Source of the DNA: Deltaproteobacteria bacterium
Lineage (GTDB): Bacteria; Myxococcota_A; UBA9160; UBA6930
Assembly: GCA_019312665.1 (NCBI GenBank)
Contig: JAFDCZ010000056.1
Location: 1 to 51,790 of the forward strand
Length of the DNA stretch: 51,790 bases
Reading direction: 5' to 3'
Shown: piece by piece, positions 34,951 to 43,679 of the stretch
How the letters are laid out: each line of letters starts with the position of its first letter
Position numbering within the stretch: the first letter of the stretch is position 1
Notes under the pieces: generated by a model
Told to the model about the DNA's origin: nothing
Databases searched by the model: none
The model's input: the letters and a program-made list of their open reading frames with translations, nothing else
Made by a program: the position numbers and the translations under genes

Positions 34951-35931
34951 CTATCGGCCGCCTGGCAGGCCTTCGCGGATCCTCGCGGAAAAGTCTGCGT
35001 CAATCGGCGAGGTCTGAGCCCGGGCGGAGATCGCGCTGAGACTTCGAAGCTTTTCGAACGGAAGGCTCGTATCGACGCTGCCTCGCTCGTAAGCAAGCTC
35101 GTCGAGATAACCGTTCACCAGGATGCGCCAGTCGAACGGCCTGTCCGCGGCAAGGTGCTGGACATGACGGCGGATCGTCGTCGTGCAGTTGTGGCTTGCC
35201 GCGTTGTACCAACGCGGCTCCTGGGCGAGGCGATCGATCGTCTCCAGATAGTCGACGAGAAGCGCACGTGCCTCTGCCGGAGGCGTCCGCAGCCGATACA
35301 GATACACGTCCTCCCCGCGGTGATGGGTGCGAAGGCCGATCACGTCTCGCTCGTCCGCCACGACGTAGTAGAGCTCGAACTGGCGGAAGAATCCGAGCAC
35401 GGCCGAGTAGCTCTCGTCGGCCTCCTTGCGCGTCTCGATGGAGATCGCCAGGGGCGGTGCGTCCTCGAAGGTCCAGCTGACGATGGTATGGGCGATCCAC
35501 GGCGAGCCCCAGTAGATCAGGTAGAAGTCGATTCCCGTCACCGTGGAGAGGTCGATCGTACGCTCCTCCCAGATCGGATCGAAGTCCGTCTCGCTGCGGT
35601 AACGAAAGTTGCGGACGTTCTGGATCGTCGCCCGATTCCCGTCGAAGCTCACAGTGGCCGTGTGTGCCACATCGGCGGCCCAGATCCGATCGTTGCTCGG
35701 CTCGAGTGAGCCCCACCAGAAGAGGACCAGCAAGAAGAGCAGCCCGAAGCCGGCGAGGCCACGCACGACAGGCCGGACACGGAGCAGCAGGCCGAGCGAC
35801 AGCACGACGAAGCCCAGGGCGAGCCCACCCGCTGCCGGGCGGGAAGTGGGGCCGTCGAACCATAGTGCCGCGCCAGCCCACAGAATCGCGAGTGCAACGG
35901 CTCCACCGATCAGAATGCGTATGAGCAACAT
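34951..35931 (-). CDS. DUF4105 (Lnb-like) membrane protein
   Basis: The 326-residue protein has three N-terminal membrane helices (LLIRILIGGAVALAILWAGA, LGFVVLSLGLLLRV, FGLLFLLVLFWWGSL) and a periplasmic DUF4105 domain. That domain is recognised by the central WTFEDAPPLAISIETRK, by AVLGFFRQFELYYVVADERD and by the Cys-containing RWYNAASHNCTTTIRRHV. The family is related to the Lnb N-terminal region and its biochemical role is not established. A weak ribosome site precedes the ATG at 35931, which is chosen because it opens directly into helix 1. It is divergent from the M48 gene, with 81 bases between. Confidence 0.78.
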   Translation of the reverse strand: MLLIRILIGGAVALAILWAGAALWFDGPTSRPAAGGLALGFVVLSLGLLLRVRPVVRGLAGFGLLFLLVLFWWGSLEPSNDRIWAADVAHTATVSFDGNRATIQNVRNFRYRSETDFDPIWEERTIDLSTVTGIDFYLIYWGSPWIAHTIVSWTFEDAPPLAISIETRKEADESYSAVLGFFRQFELYYVVADERDVIGLRTHHRGEDVYLYRLRTPPAEARALLVDYLETIDRLAQEPRWYNAASHNCTTTIRRHVQHLAADRPFDWRILVNGYLDELAYERGSVDTSLPFEKLRSLSAISARAQTSPIDADFSARIREGLPGGR

Positions 35932-36012
35932 CCGGTGATTCAAGCAGATGTGGCTGCAATCGCGAGGGGGACGCGTACACTGCGCCATTCCTTTTCTCAG
36001 GAGCTCCCTCGA

Positions 36013-37434
36013 GTGAAGCCGCGAATCGTTCTGATCCTGTTCCTCGCAATGTTCTGCGGGGCCGGCTGCCTCAGCCCCGCCCGAGAGACCGCCATCGGCG
36101 ATCAGGAGGCCGAGAAGGTCGAGAAGAGCATGGGGCTGGTCGCAGACCCGATCGCGCTTGCCTACGTGCGCCGGGTCGGCGAACGACTCTCCGCGGTCTC
36201 CTCGCGGCCGGAAGGGCCCTGGAGCTTCAAGATCGCAGATTCGGAGGAGCCGAACGCCTTTGCCCTGCCGGGAGGCCATGTCTACGTGACCCGGGGGCTG
36301 CTCGCGTTGATCAACTCCGAGGACGAACTTGCCGGGGTGATCGGGCACGAGATCGGACATGTGACGGCGCGCCATAGTGCGAAGCAGGTCGGAGCCGCCG
36401 TGCTGACGGCGCCCGTCACCCTCGCCAGCGCCATCGTCGGGCTCGCTGTAGGCCTGGTGAGCCCACTGTTGCGCGATGTCGTGGAGGGGACCGGGCAGCT
36501 CTTCACCAAGGGCCTGGTGCTCGCCCCCTTCGGCCGGGTGCAAGAAAACCGGGCCGACGAGATCGGCCAGACCCTGGCCTCCCTGGCCGGCTACGACCCG
36601 GCGGGCCTGCCCCGCTTCCTACATACCCTCGGGCGGGACATCGAGCGGATGGGGGTCGATGAAAGCCATTTCCACTTCTTGAACGACCACCCAATGACCG
36701 AAGATCGCGTCGCGAAGACGAGAGAGCGGGCAGAAACGCTGACGCGGGGAGAGGGCACACCGCTCGCAGCCACCGCGGCTGAGTTGTTCGCCAAGCTCGA
36801 TGGGCTGCTGGTCGGCGCCGATCCGGCACAGGGTGTGTTCCGAAAGAGTCTCTTCCTGCATCCGGGCCTCGATCTGGCGATCGATTTTCCCGAAGGCTGG
36901 GAGACCGTGAATACGGCCGATGCGGCAGGTGCCGTGAACCCGGAGAAGGACGCGGTCGTGGCGCTGCGTCTGGTGGCGGAGGATACGACCCTCGACGCGG
37001 CGTTGCAGAACGCCGTGAAGGAGCAGAAAGGCGTCGTCTTCGAACGCAGCAAGATTCGCGGGCTTCCGGCCGCGCGGACCCGACATGTCTCGGGCGGACA
37101 GACCGCTGACATCACATTGATCGGTTTCCGCGGCGATGTGTTTGCAATCGTCGGCCAGAGCTCGAAGAAGGACGCGAAAGGCTACGAGGCGATCTTCGAG
37201 AAGACCGGCCGCAGCTTTCGGGCGTTGCGGAAGAGTGAGCGTGAGTCGATCCGCGAATCGCGCCTGCGCGTGCGATCGGCGCGCAGTCAGGAAACCGCCA
37301 CGAGCCTCGCCACGCGCACGGGTTCGACCTGGTCCGCCAAGGAGCTGGCGGTGGCGAATGGCGTCGAGTTCGACGCCCACTTCTCCCGAGGCCAGGCCGT
37401 GAAGGTCGCTGTGCCGGAGCCCTACTCGCGCTGA
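36013..37434 (+). CDS. M48-family lipoprotein metalloprotease
   Basis: The 473-residue envelope protease resembles BepA/LoiP-type M48 enzymes. A lipoprotein signal ends in MFCGAGC. The zinc site is VIGHEIGHVTARH (HExxH at residues 112-116), with the third ligand in VQENRADEIGQ (Glu about 178). The C-terminal half carries an additional domain with LAIDFPEGWETVN and a final basic region (RSARSQETATS...FSRGQAVKVAVPEPY) similar to extensions of periplasmic quality-control proteases. AGGAG about 8 bases before the GTG at 36013 decides the start. Its last 13 bases overlap the convergent batD remnant. Confidence 0.9.
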   Translation: MKPRIVLILFLAMFCGAGCLSPARETAIGDQEAEKVEKSMGLVADPIALAYVRRVGERLSAVSSRPEGPWSFKIADSEEPNAFALPGGHVYVTRGLLALINSEDELAGVIGHEIGHVTARHSAKQVGAAVLTAPVTLASAIVGLAVGLVSPLLRDVVEGTGQLFTKGLVLAPFGRVQENRADEIGQTLASLAGYDPAGLPRFLHTLGRDIERMGVDESHFHFLNDHPMTEDRVAKTRERAETLTRGEGTPLAATAAELFAKLDGLLVGADPAQGVFRKSLFLHPGLDLAIDFPEGWETVNTADAAGAVNPEKDAVVALRLVAEDTTLDAALQNAVKEQKGVVFERSKIRGLPAARTRHVSGGQTADITLIGFRGDVFAIVGQSSKKDAKGYEAIFEKTGRSFRALRKSERESIRESRLRVRSARSQETATSLATRTGSTWSAKELAVANGVEFDAHFSRGQAVKVAVPEPYSR

Positions 37435-38707
37435 CCGCGCGGATTCAACCCAGAGAAGCCCGAAGGCGCCGTCTGCGACCTGTGCGCCTTGAGCAATGCG
37501 GTGCGGAAGGCCTGCAAGGCGGGTCGGAGATCCGCAGAACCGGACGATGGCGCGACCACGCCATAGCGACGCTGCTCCAGCAAGGCCCAGCATTCCGCGA
37601 AGCCCGACGCCTCGGCCGCACGGCGCGCGGCTCCGTGGGTCAGAGAAGGCGGGTCGATCGCCAGGCGATCCCGCCAGCGCCAGAAATCGCGGACGATGGC
37701 ATCGACGTCTCCTCTCCCTGCGGTTTTGGAGAGCTCGCGAAAGAGTTGCGCCTCTGAATTGCGGCGCTGTTCGCGCTGTGCCCGCCACCCTCTGAGAAGA
37801 CCCGGCAGGCTGCGGCGGGCGAGCTGCACCGCGAAGATCGCGCCAAGAACCGTCAACAGGAGCGCCAGGCGATGCTCCTGGATGAACGCCAGCGTCCAGT
37901 CGAAGCGTGCGCGCCAGGGCGCCCAGGGATCGGCCGGTACGCGGAGTGCGGCCACACCCGACTCGCCGCTCACCTCGAACGTCCGCTCCTCGAGGGTCTC
38001 GGTCTGGAGCGCTCCGGACGTCGGGTTCCACCAATGCAGCTCGATCGCCGGCAAAACGAACTCGCCGGGGCGTTGCAGTACATAGGTGACGCTCTCCACG
38101 CCAGATCGGGCAGCAACATTCCAAGCGCGCGATCGGCGTTCATCCTCACCGTTCGCTCCACCGCATCCCCGACCTTCAGTTCGTCCAGAGGCCGGCTCCA
38201 TTCGTCGCGCACGCGGAAGCGTGGCGTGGTCACCAGGCCTTCGGCTCCTTCCGCCTCGGCTGGGATCACGACGTTCAACAAAAGGGGCCGCGTGCGCAAC
38301 GTAAAGGGTGTTCCCGCCTTCCCGTCGCCGTCCGCAACCGCAAGCCGGATCTTCAGTAACGGGATTTCCAGCCTGCCGGCGCGCTGCGGGAAGATCACGT
38401 AGCTCCGGCGCTGGGCCGCAAAGGTGACGCCATCGATGCGTTCCGTGAAGTTGGTGCCGAGTTGCTCGGGCATCAGGGCAATGGCGCCTTCGAGAACGAG
38501 CTCCGGGTAGGCCGGCGCCTTCGTGAACCAGGTATCGGTGAGGATGTCGATGAAGAAGCGGGTCTGCTGACCGATCACGACCTGGCGGGCCGGCTCGGTG
38601 CTGACCCGCACGCGGAGACGCCCCTCGTTCATCAACTCCCGTGACGTCTGCGCGTCGGCCAGCAGCGGGGCAACGAGGACGAGCGCGACCAGGAGTACGC
38701 GCTTCAC
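37422..38707 (-). pseudogene. batD: batD (oxygen-tolerance BatD-like) gene with a frame break
   Basis: The N-terminal part reads from the GTG at 38707. It has a signal peptide (RVLLVALVLVAPLLADAQ) and BatD-type beta-sandwich sequence ending ADRALGMLLPDL. Near 38100-38107 the frame is lost. The homologous sequence resumes two bases out of phase as SGVESVTYVLQRPGEFVLP, then IELHWWNPTSG, a membrane helix (LALLLTVLGAIFAVQLA) and a cytoplasmic tail ending at 37422. Compared with other BatD proteins about 30 residues are missing at the junction, so a small deletion fits better than a single-base error. The GTG overlaps the TPR gene stop as GTGA. As read, the protein would lack its membrane anchor. 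Confidence 0.75.
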
Positions 38708-39324
38708 GGCGCACTCCCTGCCGGATCTTCGACCTGGTCCTGATAGGAGAACTTGAGCCGCAGGAAATCGGCGGGCGTCGTCTGCACCCGACGCATCCAC
38801 ATCTCGCGCAGCTGGGCCTCGCTCAGACCCTGAGCACGTGCTTCTTCCTCGGTCATCTCGCCCTTGCCTTTGGCACCCTTCTCGTCGAAGACGATCTTGT
38901 CCGCCTCAAGCTTGCCGCCCGTGCCCCCCGCATCCTCGTACTCCTTCTGGTCGAGTTCGAGCAGGCTCTTGACCCAGTCGAGGTTGAAGGCCGCCTCGGA
39001 GAACTCCGGCTGAAGAGCCAACGCGCGCTGGTAGGCAGAGATCGCTTCGGGCAGACGCTCCTGGCGAGCCAGTGCACTGCCGTACTGGAATTTTCCACGC
39101 GCCGTATCGAGTACCGCAAGAGCCGACGCAGCCGACGCCATGTCTCCGGCTTCGTAGTAGGCGAGCCCCTTCCACAGGCGATCCTCGAAGCTCCGCGCGG
39201 CCTGCAGCGGCTCGCCTCGCTCGAGCCAAAGCCGGCCCTGCTGATCGGGCGTGAGGAACCAATCCAGGGAAGGAGAACATGCGGTGCCCCCAAGCAGGAG
39301 CAGCGCCACGGCCATCCGCGTCAT
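38704..39324 (-). CDS. TPR lipoprotein of the Bat operon (BatC/BatE-like)
   Basis: The 206-residue lipoprotein has a signal ending GGTACSPS. TPR-like helix pairs follow (KGLAYYEAGDMASAASAL, ARQERLPEAISAYQRALALQ, EFSEAAFNLDWVKSLLEL) and then a charged tail with MTEEEARAQGLSEAQLREMW. Such TPR proteins accompany BatA and BatB and may organise the complex in the periplasm. I chose the ATG at 39324 because it overlaps the batB stop as ATGA. Several other in-frame ATGs lie within ten codons. The batD remnant follows, coupled by GTGA. Confidence 0.8.
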   Translation of the reverse strand: MTRMAVALLLLGGTACSPSLDWFLTPDQQGRLWLERGEPLQAARSFEDRLWKGLAYYEAGDMASAASALAVLDTARGKFQYGSALARQERLPEAISAYQRALALQPEFSEAAFNLDWVKSLLELDQKEYEDAGGTGGKLEADKIVFDEKGAKGKGEMTEEEARAQGLSEAQLREMWMRRVQTTPADFLRLKFSYQDQVEDPAGSAP

Positions 39325-40319
39325 ACCCGCCATTGCACCGTCCATCCGCGCCGAAACCAGAAGAGCATGCAGAAGGCGACGGCCCAGACCAACGGGTAAC
39401 CCGCATCGTGCCAGGCGAGAGCCTCATCGCTGTCGATCGTATCCACCAGATGGGTTCGGATGCGGCGGCTCAGCGCTGCGACGTCGTCCTCATCGAGGGT
39501 GGCTTCGAGCAGGCTCCCGCCCGCGGCCGTGGCAACCGCCTCGAGGCCCACGAGATCGACCGGCGGCGCCAGCCGGTCGCTCATCGGCAACGAGGAAAGG
39601 TCGAGGCCCTCGGTCGCGATCTCTCCTCCGTCCGGCCCGCCGAAGGCCAGCAGGATCACCTGGTCACCTGTTCGCTCCGCGAAGCCAGCGAAGACGTCGG
39701 CCGCGCTTCGATCGATTCCGTCGGTCAGGAAAAGGACGGTGCCTGCGACGCTTTCGCCTGCCAGCAGCCGCTCCGCCAGGGCGAGAGCCTGGGTCGGGGC
39801 ATCGCCCGGCCGCGGCATCAGGTTCGGATGCAAGGCCTCCAGGTAGATCTCGAGCAGCTCCGTATCGTCGGTAAAGGGCAGCAGCTGGTGGGCGCTGCCG
39901 GCGTAGCCAATCACCGCCGTTCGCGTGCCACGCCGGCGTTTCAGCAGATCGTGCACCTTGTGGCGCGCCCGCTCGAGGCGTGTGGGCTGCTGATCCGTGC
40001 CCAACATGCTGGGGGTCAGCTCGATGGCGATCACGAGGGGAGCCTCGTCCTGGGTGAAGGGCGTGATCTCGCGGTTCCACGTCGGACCAGCAACACCGAG
40101 CGACATCAGCACGGTAAGCAGCGTCATCAGCTGGTAGGGACGGATCGGCTTGCGCCCCCGGCCTGCGACCGTCAGATGCTCGAGCAGCTTCGGCGCGATG
40201 GCTCCCTGCCACTGCAGGGTCGCGCTGTACGCGCGGCGCAAGCGTGTATGCAGCCACAAGGCGTAGGGAATGAAGATCAGCCACCAGGGGCGTAGAAAAT
40301 GAAAATCCAGATCAAGCAC
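39321..40319 (-). CDS. batB: BatB-like von Willebrand factor A membrane protein
   Basis: The 332-residue protein has an N-terminal membrane helix (RPWWLIFIPYALWL), a second at about 64-80 and a C-terminal helix (YPLVWAVAFCMLFWF) flanking a periplasmic VWA domain. The position of the metal-ion-dependent adhesion site reads IAIELTPSMLG. The DxSxS motif is changed to ExTxS at residues 100-104, so metal binding may be weakened. Other VWA parts (GTVLFLTDGIDRSA, TAVIGYAGSAHQLLPFTDD) are normal. The GTG at 40319 overlaps batA by 8 bases. Confidence 0.87.
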   Translation of the reverse strand: MLDLDFHFLRPWWLIFIPYALWLHTRLRRAYSATLQWQGAIAPKLLEHLTVAGRGRKPIRPYQLMTLLTVLMSLGVAGPTWNREITPFTQDEAPLVIAIELTPSMLGTDQQPTRLERARHKVHDLLKRRRGTRTAVIGYAGSAHQLLPFTDDTELLEIYLEALHPNLMPRPGDAPTQALALAERLLAGESVAGTVLFLTDGIDRSAADVFAGFAERTGDQVILLAFGGPDGGEIATEGLDLSSLPMSDRLAPPVDLVGLEAVATAAGGSLLEATLDEDDVAALSRRIRTHLVDTIDSDEALAWHDAGYPLVWAVAFCMLFWFRRGWTVQWRV

Positions 40320-41301
40320 GGCTGGGCGATCCCACACCGGGCAGACGCAGCATCGCATTGAACAACACGACGCCGAAGATCAGCAGGCTCCCGAGCGGAA
40401 CCCAATAGAGGGCTCGCTTCGGTCGGTAGCTCTCGGTATCGACCCGCTCGGGTTCGAGCCTGTCGAGCTCGGCGTAGACGGCCTGCAGCTGCTCGCGATC
40501 CAGCGCCAGAAAAGATCGGCCCCCGGTGGCCTTGCTCACCCCCTCGAGGGCACTCGTGTCGAGCGCTTTCTCACCGACCGTCTCCGGATCGCCCATCGCG
40601 ATGGTGTGGATCGTGATCCCCTCTTCACCCGCGATCTCCGCGGCACGCTGCACGGGCATCTTGCTGCCGGTGTCGTTGCCGTCGGTCAGCAGGATCACGA
40701 CCTTGTTCTGCTTTTCGCTGGCCTCGAACAGGCGAACGGCCAGGCCGATGGCATCGCCGATCATCGTCTGGGCTCCGGCCATTCGCGGCTGCATCTCCTC
40801 CAATAGCGAGCCGACCACCTCGCGGTCGTCGGTGAACGGTGCCTGGAGAAACGCCGACTGGCCGAACACGGCCAACCCGAGCCGGTCCGTCTCGCGACGG
40901 GCGATGAAACCAGCGACCACCTCCTTCACGGCTTCCAGCCGGCTGATGCGCGATCCGGCCGCACCCGTGAAATCCTTCTCCTCCATCGATCCCGAGAGGT
41001 CCACGATCAGCAGCAGATCCCGGGCGGGAAGCTTCTTCACGATCGGGTCGCCCACCCAGACCGGCCGGGCGAGCGCGATCACGATGAGGAGCCAGCCGAG
41101 GATGTGATAGAGCTTCTGCCAGTTGCGCTTGCGAATGACGACAGCACCTTCGGTCGGAAGCTTGCCCGTCAGCTCGACGAGTCGCTTGAAGAAGGGAGCG
41201 CGTACCGCCTCGCTCTCGTCATGGAACTCGGGCGCCAGCCAGACGACGAGCAGCGGCAACCCCAGCAGCGCGAAAGCCCAGGGCAGCTCAAAGGCGAGCA
41301 T
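40312..41301 (-). CDS. batA: BatA-like von Willebrand factor A membrane protein
   Basis: The 329-residue protein has helices at the N terminus (PWAFALLGLPLLVVWLAP), before the VWA domain (YHILGWLLIVIALARPVWVG) and at the C terminus (ALYWVPLGSLLIFGVVLF). The VWA domain keeps an intact adhesion site LLIVDLSGSMEE (Asp101, Ser103, Ser105), then FGQSAFLQAPFTDD and KVVILLTDGNDTGSK. Together with MoxR and BatB it belongs to the aerotolerance/stress complex, which is thought to assist folding or metal loading of periplasmic proteins. The ATG at 41301 lies inside the DUF4381 gene end, a 14-base overlap. Confidence 0.92.
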   Translation of the reverse strand: MLAFELPWAFALLGLPLLVVWLAPEFHDESEAVRAPFFKRLVELTGKLPTEGAVVIRKRNWQKLYHILGWLLIVIALARPVWVGDPIVKKLPARDLLLIVDLSGSMEEKDFTGAAGSRISRLEAVKEVVAGFIARRETDRLGLAVFGQSAFLQAPFTDDREVVGSLLEEMQPRMAGAQTMIGDAIGLAVRLFEASEKQNKVVILLTDGNDTGSKMPVQRAAEIAGEEGITIHTIAMGDPETVGEKALDTSALEGVSKATGGRSFLALDREQLQAVYAELDRLEPERVDTESYRPKRALYWVPLGSLLIFGVVLFNAMLRLPGVGSPSRA

Positions 41302-41764
41302 GGTGCCCCTTCACCCAGGCGCGACTCGCCGCGACGAGGCGGGTTGCGACAAGCGGCGAAAGATCGCGAGCGGTATCCGGATCGTACGGCAGGAGATCCA
41401 GGCATTCGGCGTCCGCGAGGTCGAAGCGGCCTCCGTTCTCGTTGAGCCACTCCACCCAGATCGCTCCACGCAAACTCGCAACCTCGTCGCGGGGGAAGGC
41501 CGCGAGGGCGGTCGCCCGCAGCACGAGAGGAAGCTCAGCCAACGCCTCTGCGCCAGCTCCGATGGCGGCGATCCGGGCAAGAGCCTCTCGCCGGTAGCGC
41601 TGTCGCTGCCAAGCACGCCAGCGCAACCAGGCGAATGCGGCCAGGGTCGCCAACAGGATCGCACCCACGACCAGCCAACCCGGAGTCGCCGGGAGCCAGG
41701 AGACGGGCTCCGGAAGGGGAAGCTCCTTCAGCCCCCACATCCGGTCGCTGCCGAACTCGGGCAC
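41288..41764 (-). CDS. DUF4381 protein of the Bat operon
   Basis: The 158-residue protein has a short periplasmic start (LKELPLPEPVSWLPATPGW), a membrane helix (WLVVGAILLATLAAFAWLRW) and a cytoplasmic helical domain ending WVKGHHARL. The LPEPVSWWP-like opening before the helix is characteristic of DUF4381, which is found almost only between the DUF58 and BatA genes. It is likely a structural subunit of the complex. It follows the DUF58 stop by 2 bases and overlaps batA. Confidence 0.85.
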   Translation of the reverse strand: MPEFGSDRMWGLKELPLPEPVSWLPATPGWLVVGAILLATLAAFAWLRWRAWQRQRYRREALARIAAIGAGAEALAELPLVLRATALAAFPRDEVASLRGAIWVEWLNENGGRFDLADAECLDLLPYDPDTARDLSPLVATRLVAASRAWVKGHHARL

Positions 41765-41766
41765 GC

Positions 41767-42684
41767 TCAGCGCCTCTGCCCGAGCAGCATCCGCAGCTGC
41801 CCGGCAACAGGCTCGGCCGTGCTGATCGGCAGCATCGGGATGTTTCGCTTGTGCAGCTCCTTCCTGCCGCTATCGACCGTGTCCTGGAAGGCCTGCGTGA
41901 ACCCGCTGCGCAAGCGATGATCCCTTGCATCGAACTCGAGCTGCAAGTCGCCATCACTGACCACGAGCAAGGATGCGTCCGGCAGCTCCCGCTCGAGCGG
42001 GTCGTAGACCAGCAGCACCAGCACGTCGTTATGCTGGGTGAGACGCAGCAGCAGACGAGAAGTCTCTTCGTCCGCCCCATCCAGGTCGCTGACGAGCACG
42101 ACGAGATGATCGTGGCTTGCGAGCCGGACGGCTCGTTCGAGCACCCGGTTCAGTTGCGCTGGCTCGGAACGCTGTCCGCCCTCCGCACGAAGCAACCGAT
42201 TCATGCGTTCGAGCTCATGCAGGATCGCCATCACCCGCGCTTTGCTGCGATGGGGCGGAACCTCCACCTGCTCGGAATCGTTGAACACGATCGCGCCCGG
42301 CCGATCGCCTTGAGAGAACACGCGCCACACACCGAGGGCCGCCGCATGAGCAGCGGTGACGGACTTCATCTGGAGCTCGCTGCCAAAGAACATGTTCACA
42401 CGCTGATCGACCAGCAGCAGGGTCCGACGATCACGCTCTTCCGTGTAGACACGAACGTGTGGCTTACGTGTACGCGCGGTGACCTTCCAATCAATGTCGC
42501 GAACGTCATCACCCGGGAGATAGGCGCGCAGCTCGTCGAAATCGAGTCCACGCCCGCGAATCCGCGATGCGCGCAGACCCGCGAGCTGGCTGGTGAGGGG
42601 CTGCCGGGGCAGGAAGCTGAACCCCCTGCCCTGGTACCGGAGCTTCACCAGCTCGCGAACCCCTACGTAGGCGCCGTCTTCCAT
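41767..42684 (-). CDS. DUF58 protein of the MoxR/Bat operon
   Basis: The 305-residue cytoplasmic protein has the DUF58 core RGRGLDFDELRAYLPGDDVR followed by DIDWKVTARTRKPHVRVYTE and the degenerate VWA-like RRTLLLVDQRVNMFFGS. The late DHLVVLVSDLDGADEE completes the domain. DUF58 proteins are constant partners of MoxR ATPases. The ATG at 42684 is 8 bases after the moxR stop and follows a GAGG. An in-frame extension into moxR is rejected. Confidence 0.9.
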   Translation of the reverse strand: MEDGAYVGVRELVKLRYQGRGFSFLPRQPLTSQLAGLRASRIRGRGLDFDELRAYLPGDDVRDIDWKVTARTRKPHVRVYTEERDRRTLLLVDQRVNMFFGSELQMKSVTAAHAAALGVWRVFSQGDRPGAIVFNDSEQVEVPPHRSKARVMAILHELERMNRLLRAEGGQRSEPAQLNRVLERAVRLASHDHLVVLVSDLDGADEETSRLLLRLTQHNDVLVLLVYDPLERELPDASLLVVSDGDLQLEFDARDHRLRSGFTQAFQDTVDSGRKELHKRNIPMLPISTAEPVAGQLRMLLGQRR

Positions 42685-42692
42685 TCCTTGCC

Positions 42693-43664
42693 TCAGGGCA
42701 CAGCCACCAGCTTCGCGATCTCGTCGATCACCTGATTGGCGGTGATGCCGTCTGCACTGGCCTCGTAGGAGAGAGAGATGCGGTGGCGCAAGACTCCGTG
42801 CAGCAAGGCACGAACGTCCTCCGGTGTCGTGTAGTCCCGGCCCTCGAGCCAGGCGTGGGTGCGGGAGCCCCGATCCAGGTGGATGCCAGCGCGTGGGCTG
42901 GCACCGAGGGAGATCCAACCGGCCAGCTGCTCGGAATAGCGATCCGGGTAGCGGGTCGCGAAGACCAGATCGACGATGTATTGCAGGATGGGGTCGGCGA
43001 TCTGTACCTGGTCGATCTCGGCGCGGGCCTCGAAAACGACGCTCTGGGCGATCGGTACAGGCGGCTCGTCCGCATTGGCCTGGCGGGTCTCCCGTCGCAC
43101 CAGCTCGATCACCTTCGCCTCCGCGGCTTCGTCGGGGTACCCCACTTCCACGTGCATCATGAAGCGGTCCATCTGCGCCTCGGGCAGCGGATACGTGCCC
43201 TCCTGTTCGATGGGGTTCTGGGTCGCCATCACCATGAAGAGCTCGGGCAGCGGATGTGTCGTGCCGGCGACCGTGACCTGTCGCTCCTCCATGGCCTCGA
43301 GCAATGCCGCCTGCACCTTGGCTGGCGCGCGGTTCACCTCATCGGCCAGCACGATGTTCGCGAAGATCGGCCCCGGCTGATACCGGAACTCCCCACCGCC
43401 CCCTTCGCTGGCGTAGTACACCTCGGTCCCGGTCACATCACCGGGCAGAAGGTCTGGCGTGAACTGGATGCGCGAAAGATCCGCCTCCAGGTTTTGTGCC
43501 AGCGCCTTCACCGCGCGCGTCTTGGCCAGGCCCGGCAGGCCCTCGACCAGCAGGTTGCCGTTCGCGAGCAGGCCGATGACCAGCCGCTCGACCATTTCGG
43601 ATTGGCCGATGATCGACTGGCTCACCTGCTCCCGCAACCGAAGGATCTCATCTCGTGCGGACAC
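42693..43664 (-). CDS. MoxR-family AAA+ ATPase
   Basis: The 323-residue ATPase has Walker A at residues 42-49 (GLPGLAKT), Walker B in ANIVLADEVNRAPAK and sensor 1 in MVMATQNPIEQEG. The MoxR-specific LPEAQMDRFMMHVEVGYPDE follows, then the C-terminal lid (ASPRAGIHLDRGSRTHAWLEGR). It acts as the chaperone motor for the DUF58 and Bat proteins encoded after it. The start is a GTG with GGGGAG upstream. Only 15 bases separate it from the sulfatase gene before it, so the two may share a transcript. Confidence 0.94.
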   Translation of the reverse strand: MSARDEILRLREQVSQSIIGQSEMVERLVIGLLANGNLLVEGLPGLAKTRAVKALAQNLEADLSRIQFTPDLLPGDVTGTEVYYASEGGGGEFRYQPGPIFANIVLADEVNRAPAKVQAALLEAMEERQVTVAGTTHPLPELFMVMATQNPIEQEGTYPLPEAQMDRFMMHVEVGYPDEAAEAKVIELVRRETRQANADEPPVPIAQSVVFEARAEIDQVQIADPILQYIVDLVFATRYPDRYSEQLAGWISLGASPRAGIHLDRGSRTHAWLEGRDYTTPEDVRALLHGVLRHRISLSYEASADGITANQVIDEIAKLVAVP

Positions 43665-43679
43665 AGGGCTCCCCTTGGC

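Noticed and set aside
38097-38110. Programmed ribosomal frameshift joining the two parts of batD
   Set aside because: There is no slippery heptamer at the junction. The missing family-typical residues are better explained by a deletion.
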